Shown in pieces: positions 8,434 through 17,188 of a DNA stretch of 64,000 nucleotides. The first letter of the stretch is position 1, and every line of letters starts with the position of its first letter. This DNA comes from UBA2421 sp002343075 (GTDB taxonomy: Bacteria; Planctomycetota; Phycisphaerae; Tepidisphaerales; Tepidisphaeraceae). The translations under genes and the position numbers were made by a program. The notes beneath the pieces are model-generated. The model worked only from the letters and a program-made list of their open reading frames with translations, did no database searches and was not told the origin of the DNA. The stretch is from positions 1 through 64,000 of the forward strand of contig CALJLN010000003.1 in the NCBI GenBank assembly GCA_937982565.1. Reading direction: 5' to 3'.

Positions 8434-9576
8434 TCAGGTCTTCATTCTGTCAAGCATGAACACTGCCAGTGGGCCAAACACCAGGATAGGGGCCCACGCC
8501 ATCATCAGCGGCCAGTTTGGCGACGTACGGAACTGTGGCGGTGGGTTGCCGGCCAGGTTTTGGCAGATAAACACCATCGCCATGCACGCGCCGACAACCA
8601 CGAAGCACCAGACGATCGTGCGCTTTAGCTGATTCGGCTCGCGCGTCGTCACGCAGGGTAGGGCGAGCAGCAACAGGATGATGTTGATCATAAATGTCGC
8701 CCAGCGGCTGTGCTTCACCCGCAGCAGCGCCGCGGTTCCAAAAATTTTCGGGCGTTGAAGCAATTGATCGATCCGACTGGTCGACAGCAACTCGACGTAA
8801 TCACTGCTGCGATAGAGTTCGATTTCTTCGGGCGTGATGCTGGTGTTGTAGTGTGGAACGGGCTGGGGTTCACTGCGGCGCTGGTCGGGGAGCAGGCCGG
8901 TGATCTCCTGGCCGTTCTCCAGCGCCCAGAACTGATACGTTTCGTTCCATTCGGCAGAGTCGGCACTTATATGTCGCGCCACAGCCCCGTTTTCATCGCG
9001 TTCGAGAATGTCGACCACTTCCATCCGTGGGACGTTCTCGTTTTGGGCAGGAATGTACCTGCCTGCACGAAGCAAGGTGCCGTCGCTATCCTGCATCATC
9101 TTGATTTCAAAGGCGCGCACTTTGCCAATCTTCAAATCGTCCACTTTCGGAACAAGTTTTGGAATGATCGACGGAATGATCAGTTCCTGCACTGCGGGTA
9201 GGAGCAGCAGATTAAGAATCACCCCCGCAATGATGACATATTGCAGCACGCGCAACAGCGGTACGCCGGCAGCGAGGATGGCAGTCAGCTCATTAAACCG
9301 GCTCATTCGCACCATGGTAAACGCCGCTGCGACTACGGGGATAATGCCGGATAACTGTACAAAAAACAGGAATGACTGGTGGAAATAGTAGTCCGCGAGA
9401 GCCGCGATGAGTTGCCATGTCGATTGCCCCTGGCTTTGGTTCACGTTGCGCACTTCGACAATCTCATCAAACTGAAACACCATGTGCAGCACTACATAGA
9501 GTCCCAGCAGTACCATCATGCTGATGAGGTAGTTCCGCAGAAATTGCAGGAGAATGTATCGATGTAGGATCTTCAT
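8434..9576 (-). CDS. LptF/LptG family permease (second of a tandem pair)
   Basis: The 380-residue membrane protein begins ILHRYILLQFLRNYLISMMV, a typical LptF/LptG start. It has three N-terminal membrane segments, a periplasmic domain (about residues 130-280) and three C-terminal segments, ending with a positively charged MLDRMKT. The family forms the inner-membrane channel that hands lipopolysaccharide to the Lpt bridge. It follows the other permease by 13 bases, so the two should make the usual heterodimer. No LptB, LptC or LptA gene lies in the window. Confidence 0.87.
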   Translation of the reverse strand: MKILHRYILLQFLRNYLISMMVLLGLYVVLHMVFQFDEIVEVRNVNQSQGQSTWQLIAALADYYFHQSFLFFVQLSGIIPVVAAAFTMVRMSRFNELTAILAAGVPLLRVLQYVIIAGVILNLLLLPAVQELIIPSIIPKLVPKVDDLKIGKVRAFEIKMMQDSDGTLLRAGRYIPAQNENVPRMEVVDILERDENGAVARHISADSAEWNETYQFWALENGQEITGLLPDQRRSEPQPVPHYNTSITPEEIELYRSSDYVELLSTSRIDQLLQRPKIFGTAALLRVKHSRWATFMINIILLLLALPCVTTREPNQLKRTIVWCFVVVGACMAMVFICQNLAGNPPPQFRTSPNWPLMMAWAPILVFGPLAVFMLDRMKT

Positions 9577-9589
9577 GAATCGAACGCGT

Positions 9590-11266
9590 TCATTGCCGCT
9601 GCAGTCGCCCCAGCAGCACCGCGGCGATGATGGTGACGGCGACGTTGCCCGACCAGATTAGCGCCAGCCCGAGATCCTTGGAATCTTGAAACTTGGTGAG
9701 ATCCCGTGGCACATTCTCGCAGGTGTTTTGCCCAGTGACGATGAGTGCGATGCAAATCAATGCCGGCACAACACTAACCGCAAACGCCGAGAGAAAGTTC
9801 CCGCTGCGGAACATCATTCCCAGCGCGCAGCCGACGAGGACGAGGATCAGACAGCTAACTGAGAAACTGGCCCGGGCGTGCGTTTCTGACAGAATTCCGT
9901 TGGAGAGCACGACCAGCGAGCGCCGCAATGTCCGCTGCTGTTCCGGCAGGACCCTGGCATTGCCGAGATAGTAGGCCGCATCGCGTTTTTCCAGCTCGAT
10001 GAGGTCGGGGCTCATCGGCACGGTAAACGCGCGCGGAAAAACCGCCCGCGGGATCACCTCATCATTGCCTGCCTTTACGCGCGCATCCTGCAGCTCGATG
10101 CTCACATAAACCTGCCGGCGGGCGGTGTCGGGGAGTGCGGTGAGGCGCAGCCGGCGGGCTTCCACCTTGAGCACGGTGGTGCCGTTACGATCTTGCACGA
10201 ACTGAATGAAATACTTCCCCGCGGGTGACTCGGCGATCATCACGCCCGACTCGGTCCGAAGCGTTGCGCCCGCCGCTCTGATGGTATAGCTTTCTGTCGC
10301 GCTGTTGAGCAGGCACTCGCTGCCGGAAAGCTCGTCGAGCACTTGCCGGTAAAAGTAGCTCATCTGCTCGGCGCGGACGAAATCGCGCAGCACCTGCTTC
10401 ACGCGCTTGCTCTCTTCCGGATGTCGCAACAGGTGCAACAGCCGCGTGATATCCATGAACTTTGTATTTTCGCGCACGAGCGAGGGCAGAGGGATGGGAC
10501 CGAATTGAGTCAACCCCACGCCACCTTGCATGCCGCCTGCTGCGTTGCGGGGGAATTTCGTGCCGCCTTCCAGGACCGCCGTCAGCAGAAGCTCGTCGGA
10601 ATCATCTGCAGGCGAGATAAACGCAGTCGCGCGATCGGCCATCCAGAAATCGCGCGGCTTGCGGACGGGGGCGAGCGCGTTCCTGGGAGTTGGGTCAAAA
10701 GTGACGATCGTGGGCGAGTTCAGCTCGACCGCCTGCTCGCCTGGCCGCGAGGGGTCCTCTGGCACCATCGAGGCGTCGCGGGCGAACACGGTCACGCGAT
10801 CGCCTGCAGAATCAAACTGCACCTGGTGCGTGCGGTTGATCGTGGTGGCGACGATTCGCGCCACGTTGGAGAATACCACCTTTTCAGCTTGCAGCATGAG
10901 TGCTGGAACGACGAAGCCAAGCAGTAACAGGCTAATGAGCGCGACCGTGACGCCGAGCACAAATGCAGGCAACGCCAGCGCCAGATGCGATATGCCCGCG
11001 GCGCGGCACGCGATTGTCTCGTTATCGGCCCCGAGGCGGCCATAGACCAGCGTGGTGGCAAACAGTGCCGCAATGGGTAACGAGTAGGTGGTCATCGCGG
11101 GCAGAAAATATCCTAGAATCTCACCGACTTGGCCCAGTGCAAGCCCGTTCTGCGTAAGCGGCTTGAGCAGTCCGCCAAAGCTCATTATCCCCGCCAGCGC
11201 TCCACTCGTTAGAAGGAAGACGCGAAGCAGGTCGCGGAAGATGTACTTGAAAAGCGTAAGGCCCAT
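9590..11266 (-). CDS. LptF/LptG family permease (first of a tandem pair), long periplasmic domain
   Basis: The 558-residue protein starts with LFKYIFRDLLRVFLLTSGAL and has three N-terminal membrane segments before residue 125 and three near the C-terminus (about 460-550), with a periplasmic beta-jellyroll-like region between them. That region is about 180 residues longer than in its tandem partner and longer than in E. coli LptF (366 residues in total). The extra region may adapt the channel to an unusual lipid A or outer membrane. Translation spacing to the partner is 13 bases, which supports co-expression. Confidence 0.83.
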   Translation of the reverse strand: MGLTLFKYIFRDLLRVFLLTSGALAGIMSFGGLLKPLTQNGLALGQVGEILGYFLPAMTTYSLPIAALFATTLVYGRLGADNETIACRAAGISHLALALPAFVLGVTVALISLLLLGFVVPALMLQAEKVVFSNVARIVATTINRTHQVQFDSAGDRVTVFARDASMVPEDPSRPGEQAVELNSPTIVTFDPTPRNALAPVRKPRDFWMADRATAFISPADDSDELLLTAVLEGGTKFPRNAAGGMQGGVGLTQFGPIPLPSLVRENTKFMDITRLLHLLRHPEESKRVKQVLRDFVRAEQMSYFYRQVLDELSGSECLLNSATESYTIRAAGATLRTESGVMIAESPAGKYFIQFVQDRNGTTVLKVEARRLRLTALPDTARRQVYVSIELQDARVKAGNDEVIPRAVFPRAFTVPMSPDLIELEKRDAAYYLGNARVLPEQQRTLRRSLVVLSNGILSETHARASFSVSCLILVLVGCALGMMFRSGNFLSAFAVSVVPALICIALIVTGQNTCENVPRDLTKFQDSKDLGLALIWSGNVAVTIIAAVLLGRLQRQ

Positions 11267-11367
11267 GTTGTCGGTCGCGTGCAGAGGCTATCGGCTGAGC
11301 CGGGCGAGGGCAATCTTCGATGGCAACGCATCACTACGCGGAGCATCTCACGCTGCGTCAGTGCAGT

Positions 11368-13077
11368 CTACGCCGCGCGCTGGTCAATCGACTGCGCTCG
11401 GGCGGCGGTGATCCTGTCGGCGAGTTCCGTCAGGCGGCGCGATGACTGCTCCAGGGGGGCCAGCAAATCGTCGGCCCAGTCGATAAGTTGGGCTGCGAAT
11501 GAGAGTTGCGACACGGCATCATGATCTCTCGCGGTCCAGTCTCGAATGAGCCGCTCGGCCCGGGCGTGTGCAAGCCATCGAAGCGCGGCCCAAAGCACCG
11601 CAAACCAGATAAGCAGGAACGAACTCGCTTGAAGCAAATGTCCCGCGCTGAGCACACTCACGATTTGCTTACCGAGCGCCGCCCAATCCAGCGCGCCCGC
11701 GTGCAATGCTGCCGCCGCTATCGGTTGGGCAATGGGAAACCAGATGATCGCCCCAATGGTCAACAAAACGCGCACAATCGGCGCGAAAAGCCCTGTGCGG
11801 CCTCCCGCCTGCTTGAGAATCGCATTACTCTGCGCCGTAGCCGTCGTGCGAAGCCGATTCCGCAGCGCCGCGGCGGCGGCGAGGGCCGCAGGCTCTTCCC
11901 ACAGCTTGTTGTGCGCATAGGTCGCAGTCACCATTGGATTTGTCTGCATTAGATGCGCAAATGTGGTGCTGATGCGATGCGATAGCGGTGTACTATCTGC
12001 CTGCAGCACGGCATCAATCGGCGTCATGTGCCCGGCACTCGAGATGCTCTTTTTGATGAACGCCATGACCGGCGCAGCGAGCGTATTGATTGCTCCCACG
12101 ATCGGCCATCGTGACAGCCTTCGCTTGATCGCTGGCTCAACCAACGCGGCTCGATACGCCGGGTCGTCCAGCAGTCGGGGTAGCGCAGTTTCCATGACTG
12201 GGGCAAGAAGCCTTTGTCGCACGAGTTCATCGGCTTCAATGAACACTCGGCGGGCACGCGCTGCACGGTCTGATATCTGCTGATCTTCAAGCCAGCGGAG
12301 CAGGGTTCGATCGTGCTGGCGCGCGGCGAGCCGCCTGGCTTGCGATACATCCTGCTGAGACTTCTCGCGCGACAGCGCCGCGCGCAATCGGGGAAGATCA
12401 TATCTCTCCGGCTTTGCAGCAGAGACCGCAAAGACATGCGGCGGATGCGCAAGCGAGAGCGTCTTCGCAACCCGGCGGGCGTAGTCGTCACACAATTCGC
12501 CGGCGGCCGACTCGCCTTCCCTCGCCACCAGCAGGTCAATCTTGTTGATCGCAAAGAGAAAATTCTCCGGATCGTTACCCTCGGCCACGCGCGCCAGCAA
12601 CTGCTGCGGCTGCAGATCGGCATATTTCTCAATGCTTTGAAGCCAGACGGGGTAAAGCAGATGCCGAAGCATCCGCCGAGTGATCTCAACGTGTTCCGCA
12701 TAGACGCTGTCGATGTCGGGCAAATCCACCAGGACCTGTCTGAAAAGTTCAGGGTTGTCATGGCCAATGATTTCAAACTTGCCTGGAACGATTCTCGCCA
12801 GCAATTGATCGAGTCGGTCCACCGCCGAGCGGTGTGCGTAGGCGATCACGCTTTCCGTTCCCGGACCGGCCGCGCTGGTGCGGGAAACGGGCAGGCCGAT
12901 CAGCGCATTGATCAGACTGCTCTTGCCCACATCCTTTCCGCCGATGAGGCCGACCATATAAATCGGGTCGTCTTGCGCGATCGCCAGCCCGGGCGAGTCG
13001 GGCGAGAGCAACTCGGGCCCGTCGCCGCCTGTCTCGCCCATCACATCGGCCACGAGATTGTGAAGTTCACTGTTCAT
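11368..13077 (-). CDS. Membrane-attached dynamin-like GTPase (second of a pair)
   Basis: The 569-residue protein has a GTPase domain with G1 GGKDVGKS (residues 46-53), an atypical G3 DLPDIDS (118-124) and G4 NKID (178-181). A long helical region follows, then two to three membrane segments around residues 425-505 (IGAIIWFPIAQPIAAAAL and SSFLLIWFAVLWAALRWL) and a helical tail. It starts 17 bases after the other GTPase, so they form an operon and probably a heteromeric complex at the membrane. Dynamin-like pairs remodel or protect membranes in other bacteria; that role here is inference. G3 lacks the usual glycine. Confidence 0.78.
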   Translation of the reverse strand: MNSELHNLVADVMGETGGDGPELLSPDSPGLAIAQDDPIYMVGLIGGKDVGKSSLINALIGLPVSRTSAAGPGTESVIAYAHRSAVDRLDQLLARIVPGKFEIIGHDNPELFRQVLVDLPDIDSVYAEHVEITRRMLRHLLYPVWLQSIEKYADLQPQQLLARVAEGNDPENFLFAINKIDLLVAREGESAAGELCDDYARRVAKTLSLAHPPHVFAVSAAKPERYDLPRLRAALSREKSQQDVSQARRLAARQHDRTLLRWLEDQQISDRAARARRVFIEADELVRQRLLAPVMETALPRLLDDPAYRAALVEPAIKRRLSRWPIVGAINTLAAPVMAFIKKSISSAGHMTPIDAVLQADSTPLSHRISTTFAHLMQTNPMVTATYAHNKLWEEPAALAAAAALRNRLRTTATAQSNAILKQAGGRTGLFAPIVRVLLTIGAIIWFPIAQPIAAAALHAGALDWAALGKQIVSVLSAGHLLQASSFLLIWFAVLWAALRWLAHARAERLIRDWTARDHDAVSQLSFAAQLIDWADDLLAPLEQSSRRLTELADRITAARAQSIDQRAA

Positions 13078-13094
13078 TTGCGATTCGGCTTTGA

Positions 13095-14864
13095 TCAGAC
13101 CCTCTCCACCTCTGAAAACAGCGATTCGACTTCTGTCAGCGTCGTATTCAGCTCAGCCTTTCCCGGCGACTGCGCGTCGATCCAGCCGATCATCCGGTCG
13201 ATCTGACGCTGAGCAAGCCGGGTGTATTCGGTGGCGATGCGTTCATTGCTCAATTTCGCGCGGCCGGCGACTTCATTGCTGAGCTTTTCGGTCAGCCAGG
13301 TCGCCAGTGAATACCCGCCGAGAATCAGCAGATCCACCCCGCCGAACATCGCGTGATGCGATGCGACGACAACCGTCAGGAGGTAGGGCGCGGCTTCCGA
13401 CATTTCGACCAGTTTCCGCCCACCCGGGATCACTTTCAGCAGCGATTGAACGACGCGCGTATCGCGGGGCACCGTGTTCCACCGCTGTTCGAGCCAGGCC
13501 TTTAAGTCTGCGAGTTCGTCATCGGCAATCTTGGCAGCGTCATCTGGCGAAATGCGGACTGCGGCGTAGCCCGTCTCGTCGCCGGCGATCCACCGCTCGC
13601 CCTGACGGCTCGACCGGATCAGATCGTCCATCCTCGCCTGCAAAAGACGGAGTTGGTCGGCCAGCGCGGCTTGAAAATCGGGGCCGGTTTCCTGCCAGTC
13701 GTCCGGGGGTCCTTCAACTGCTTTCGGCGATCGAATCGTGCCGGTTCGGAACAGGTCCCATGTACTCCGCGGGAGCCGCGCCAGCATCAGCGGCACTTGC
13801 CGCACGCGGTCAAAAACGCGCCGTGGACCCATTAGGTAAAGGACGCTCTTCTGTTGCAACCGACGTTGAAGTTGAGTGGTGATAGGATGCACGTCAATGT
13901 TTGGCTCGGGCGCGGCAAGCGAGCGCAGCGCCGCCGTCGTCCGATCGCTGTGTGCCCGGGCGTCGAGCAGCGGTTGAAGAACCTGATCTCGCGCTCTCGA
14001 AAGCAAATCTGTCAGGCGATTCTTTAGCCCCTGCACTCCGTTGGTTTCCTTCTTTGCCGAATCCGCGGCGGCACTCGGGATATTAATCTGTCTTAGGTGG
14101 GTCTTCAGGCAGTTTAGATTTTGCTCATCCGGGACGATCAGCTGCGAATCATCTCGCGGGATACAGAACGCCTTCTGCGGCGAGAATCCGTGAACGCGGG
14201 AAAGCTGGGCAGTGAAGTCATCAAGCACATCGCGCGACTCTGCCTTGTTCATGACAAAAACTGTCGGAACGCCATATCGTTGCGCCAACCGGTAGTACGG
14301 GGTCAGCTCAGGCATCTGATATTTCTCAGGCGTGACGAGAAAGAGCACCGCCTGCGCCCATCGAAATGCGCGGTCGGCCTGAAGATGATGCACGGGCTGG
14401 TCGCCGTCGAGGTCGGGGGTATCGATGAGGGTGATATGGCTCAGGAGTTCATGGTCCGAACTCACGATCACGAGTTGATCGAGTCGCCCGCGGGCGGGGA
14501 GTTCGGTCTCGGGAACCATGTGCGCGTCGACCCCCAACCACCCCGCGGGCAGGCCATGTTCGCGCGCGGTCACAGCCACTGCCCCGGCAGTGTGGGTGCG
14601 TCGAAAGCTGGCGGCGGAGATATTGGCATCGACGAGGCGGTTGAGCAGGGTAGACTTCCCGGTTCCCGTGCCCCCAAGGATCGCCACCACCGCCGGCCCC
14701 GTACCCGGGTGGAGGTGAAATCGGGCCGCCGCAGAATCGGCCCGAAATCGGGCGATGGCGTCGGCGGTGGCCGGCGCGTTTAGCTGTGCAAACGACGTTT
14801 CCAGTGCCGTAAGCCTCGGGGCGAGCGATTGAAGTTGCTTTTGTTTTGATGACAACGCGGACAT
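13095..14864 (-). CDS. Membrane-attached dynamin-like GTPase (first of a pair)
   Basis: The 589-residue protein carries G1 GGTGTGKS (residues 64-71), G3 DTPDLDG (148-154) and G4 NKAE (206-209), followed by a long helical region and a short hydrophobic segment near residues 490-535 (LLTVVVASHHAMFGGVDLLI). It shares its architecture with the gene downstream, so the two probably arose by duplication. ATG 14864 is used; an in-frame ATG at 14909 would overlap the start codon of the divergent M48 gene. The substrate membrane and regulation are unknown. Confidence 0.78.
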   Translation of the reverse strand: MSALSSKQKQLQSLAPRLTALETSFAQLNAPATADAIARFRADSAAARFHLHPGTGPAVVAILGGTGTGKSTLLNRLVDANISAASFRRTHTAGAVAVTAREHGLPAGWLGVDAHMVPETELPARGRLDQLVIVSSDHELLSHITLIDTPDLDGDQPVHHLQADRAFRWAQAVLFLVTPEKYQMPELTPYYRLAQRYGVPTVFVMNKAESRDVLDDFTAQLSRVHGFSPQKAFCIPRDDSQLIVPDEQNLNCLKTHLRQINIPSAAADSAKKETNGVQGLKNRLTDLLSRARDQVLQPLLDARAHSDRTTAALRSLAAPEPNIDVHPITTQLQRRLQQKSVLYLMGPRRVFDRVRQVPLMLARLPRSTWDLFRTGTIRSPKAVEGPPDDWQETGPDFQAALADQLRLLQARMDDLIRSSRQGERWIAGDETGYAAVRISPDDAAKIADDELADLKAWLEQRWNTVPRDTRVVQSLLKVIPGGRKLVEMSEAAPYLLTVVVASHHAMFGGVDLLILGGYSLATWLTEKLSNEVAGRAKLSNERIATEYTRLAQRQIDRMIGWIDAQSPGKAELNTTLTEVESLFSEVERV

Positions 14865-14907
14865 GATATAACCGGGCGTCGATATTGCAGAAAGCGAGGA
14901 GCGATCC

Positions 14908-15762
14908 ATGCGTCAATCTTTCATCGGATTCGTGCTTGCTGGTTCATTATTGCCACTCATCGTCGGCTGCGGCGGGGAACTCGGCGGCGCGCTGAGCGAC
15001 GTCGTTGCGGGCGCGACCGGTGGAAGCCAGTCAAAAGAGGCCCAGCTCTTCGCCGCCGGTGCCAAGGGGGTCGAGGCCATGACCCTCTCTGACCAGCGCG
15101 CCAAGGAGATTGGCGAGTCGGTGGCCGTTGCCGTTATCAATCAGCCGGACATGCGGCTCTCGACGGATGATGCCCTCAACGCCTATGTAACGAAAGTGGG
15201 ATTGACCGTCGCGTCGGTATCCGACCGCACGGATATCAACTATACCTTCGGCGTGCTCGAGTCGGCCAAGCCCAACGCGCTGTCCATGCCCGGCGGATAC
15301 ATCTTTATCACCCGCGGCGCGCTGTTGTCGATGCAGGATGAAAGCGAACTGGCCGGAGTTCTGGCTCATGAGGTCGGGCACATCTGCAAGCAGCACGGGA
15401 AGAACGCGCTCAAGGCCGTCAAGGGAACGGAAGCATTGGTCCAGGCGGCCACCGCCGACGAGGAATTGCAGCAGCTTCGGGGTGTGGTCGATGCCAGCGT
15501 GAAGGAGTTGACCAAGCCATTCGGCCAGGGCGAGGAAAACAGTGCCGATGCTGAGGCAGTGAAGATTCTGAAGCTGGCTGGGTATGATCCGAACGGGCTT
15601 GCGCGGTTTTTGAGCAGGATGAGTCAAAAAAGCTCGGCGGGGGGCATTAACATGTCAACGCATCCGGTCACCGCCGATCGCATCACGCGCATTACGGCTG
15701 CCGCCGGGGGGACTTCTGGCGTGACGCTCAAGGAACGCTTCGCCGCCAACGTCAAGAGATGA
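14908..15762 (+). CDS. M48 family zinc metalloprotease, lipoprotein
   Basis: The 284-residue protein has a lipoprotein signal with lipobox LIVGC (C21). The M48 zinc site HEVGH is at residues 154-158, with a third ligand likely in the EENSADAEAV helix near residue 205. This places a BepA/LoiP-like protease at the periplasmic face of a membrane, where it would degrade misfolded outer-membrane proteins. GAGGAG precedes the ATG. BepA-type TPR repeats are absent, so it is closer to the short LoiP class. A gamma-carbonic anhydrase gene starts 10 bases later. Confidence 0.9.
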   Translation: MRQSFIGFVLAGSLLPLIVGCGGELGGALSDVVAGATGGSQSKEAQLFAAGAKGVEAMTLSDQRAKEIGESVAVAVINQPDMRLSTDDALNAYVTKVGLTVASVSDRTDINYTFGVLESAKPNALSMPGGYIFITRGALLSMQDESELAGVLAHEVGHICKQHGKNALKAVKGTEALVQAATADEELQQLRGVVDASVKELTKPFGQGEENSADAEAVKILKLAGYDPNGLARFLSRMSQKSSAGGINMSTHPVTADRITRITAAAGGTSGVTLKERFAANVKR

Positions 15763-15772
15763 ATCATACTGC

Positions 15773-16285
15773 ATGAGCAGATTCTTCACCCAAACCCGCG
15801 GCGGGGTGTATCTCGCGAACAATTGCACCGTGCTTGGCGATGTCGTCATCGGCGCTGAATCGAGCGTGTGGTTTGGAGCGATTGTCCGCGGTGATGTCGC
15901 GAAGATCACCATTGGCCGATGCGCGAATGTGCAGGAGCTTGTCATGATCCACTGCGATTCTGGCGTGCCCAATGAGATCGCCGACGATGTTACAATTGGT
16001 CATTCAGCGATTATTCATGGCCGGCGCATCGGGCGAGGTTCGCTGATTGGAATGGGTGCCAAGCTGCTCGGCGAGACGGTTGTTGGGGAACACTGCCTGA
16101 TCGGTGCGGGTGCGCTGTTGCCGCCGGGGATGGTGGTTCCCGATGGCAGCGTGGTTCTGGGCGTACCGGGAAAGATTGTGCGGGAAGTGACAGAGAAGGA
16201 CCTAACGTACATGCGCTGGCTGCCGCGGCACTATGCAACGCTGGCAGCAAGGCACGCCGCAGGGGAGTTTGCGTCCTTTGCTTAA
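15773..16285 (+). CDS. Gamma-carbonic anhydrase family protein
   Basis: The 170-residue protein is a left-handed beta-helix of hexapeptide repeats (repeated V-x-I-G-x-x and L-I-G-M-G motifs, residues 10-130), followed by a C-terminal helix (VTEKDLTYMRWLPRHYATL). Histidines in VMIHCDSG and GHSAIIHG match the zinc ligands of this family. Members either hydrate CO2 or act as coenzyme-A-related binding proteins, and the sequence cannot separate the two. It is close to the M48 gene upstream and overlaps the kinase gene downstream. Confidence 0.88.
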   Translation: MSRFFTQTRGGVYLANNCTVLGDVVIGAESSVWFGAIVRGDVAKITIGRCANVQELVMIHCDSGVPNEIADDVTIGHSAIIHGRRIGRGSLIGMGAKLLGETVVGEHCLIGAGALLPPGMVVPDGSVVLGVPGKIVREVTEKDLTYMRWLPRHYATLAARHAAGEFASFA

Positions 16286-17102
16286 CTTTCTCGCAGGCAT
16301 TTTCTGTGGGTTCATCGTTTGCACGGCCATAGCTGCGGTGTGGACGATCAGCGCGTTTCGCAGGCTCAACGAGCTTCAACGCCGCACCCGCGAAGCCGAA
16401 CGCCTCGCCGAACTCGGCACACTCACTGGCGGGCTGGCTCATGAAATCAAGAATCCACTCTCGACAGTTCAGCTAAACCTGCAATTGCTCGCGGAAGATG
16501 TCTCCGCAGAGCATTCCGGCAGTGCAAGGCTGACCAATCGACTGGAAACCGTGCAGCGCGAGACAGGGAGGTTGCGAGAGATTCTCGAGGACTTTCTTCG
16601 CTATGCCGGCCGCATGGAGTTGGATCGGCGGCCGGTTGATCTGAATGTGATTGTGGAAGACCTCTGCGATTTTTTTTCGCCTCAGGCTCAACTGCAGCGG
16701 ACGCAACTGCGTGTGCGCAAGGCCCCCGAGCCGGTCGTAATGGATCTCGATGTCAAGCTGATCAATCAGGGCATCCTCAACCTGATGATAAACGCGCTTC
16801 AGGCCATGCCAGACGGTGGGGAACTCATGCTCGCGATCGAGGCGACAGCAGACACAGCCCGGATTGATGTCACAGACACTGGCCCAGGAATTCCTGCCGA
16901 AGTGCTCGGCAAGATTTTTCAGGCATACTATTCGACCAAGAGAGGCGGAAACGGGCTTGGGCTGGCGCTCACACGCCGAATAGCCCGCGAGCACGGCGGC
17001 GAGTTGACCGTGGAAAGTGTGCCTGGGAAAGGCACCAAGTTTACGATCCAACTCCCACGAACCGCCACGCCGCGTGTGCCGCCGCCTGAACCGCGGTCTT
17101 AA
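16233..17102 (+). CDS. Membrane-bound sensor histidine kinase, NtrB/ZraS-like
   Basis: The protein has up to 289 residues: one membrane segment (about 18-41), no periplasmic sensor domain, a dimerisation domain with phospho-acceptor H70 in LAHEIKNPLS, and an ATPase domain with N box NLMINALQAM, G1 DTGPGIP and G2 GNGLGLAL. The ATG at 16233 overlaps the carbonic anhydrase gene by 53 bases. A TTG at 16278, eight bases after AGGGGAG, would remove 15 residues and is an equally plausible start. The NtrC-type regulator encoded 86 bases downstream is the likely partner. Confidence 0.9.
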   Translation: MQRWQQGTPQGSLRPLLNFLAGIFCGFIVCTAIAAVWTISAFRRLNELQRRTREAERLAELGTLTGGLAHEIKNPLSTVQLNLQLLAEDVSAEHSGSARLTNRLETVQRETGRLREILEDFLRYAGRMELDRRPVDLNVIVEDLCDFFSPQAQLQRTQLRVRKAPEPVVMDLDVKLINQGILNLMINALQAMPDGGELMLAIEATADTARIDVTDTGPGIPAEVLGKIFQAYYSTKRGGNGLGLALTRRIAREHGGELTVESVPGKGTKFTIQLPRTATPRVPPPEPRS

Positions 17103-17188
17103 GCCTGATTTTGCCTTTCAGCAGCTCCGCGACTTGAATTCTTCCCCGTAGGGGGCTAGTGAATGCCGCAGCAGAAGTCCTTATCGCC

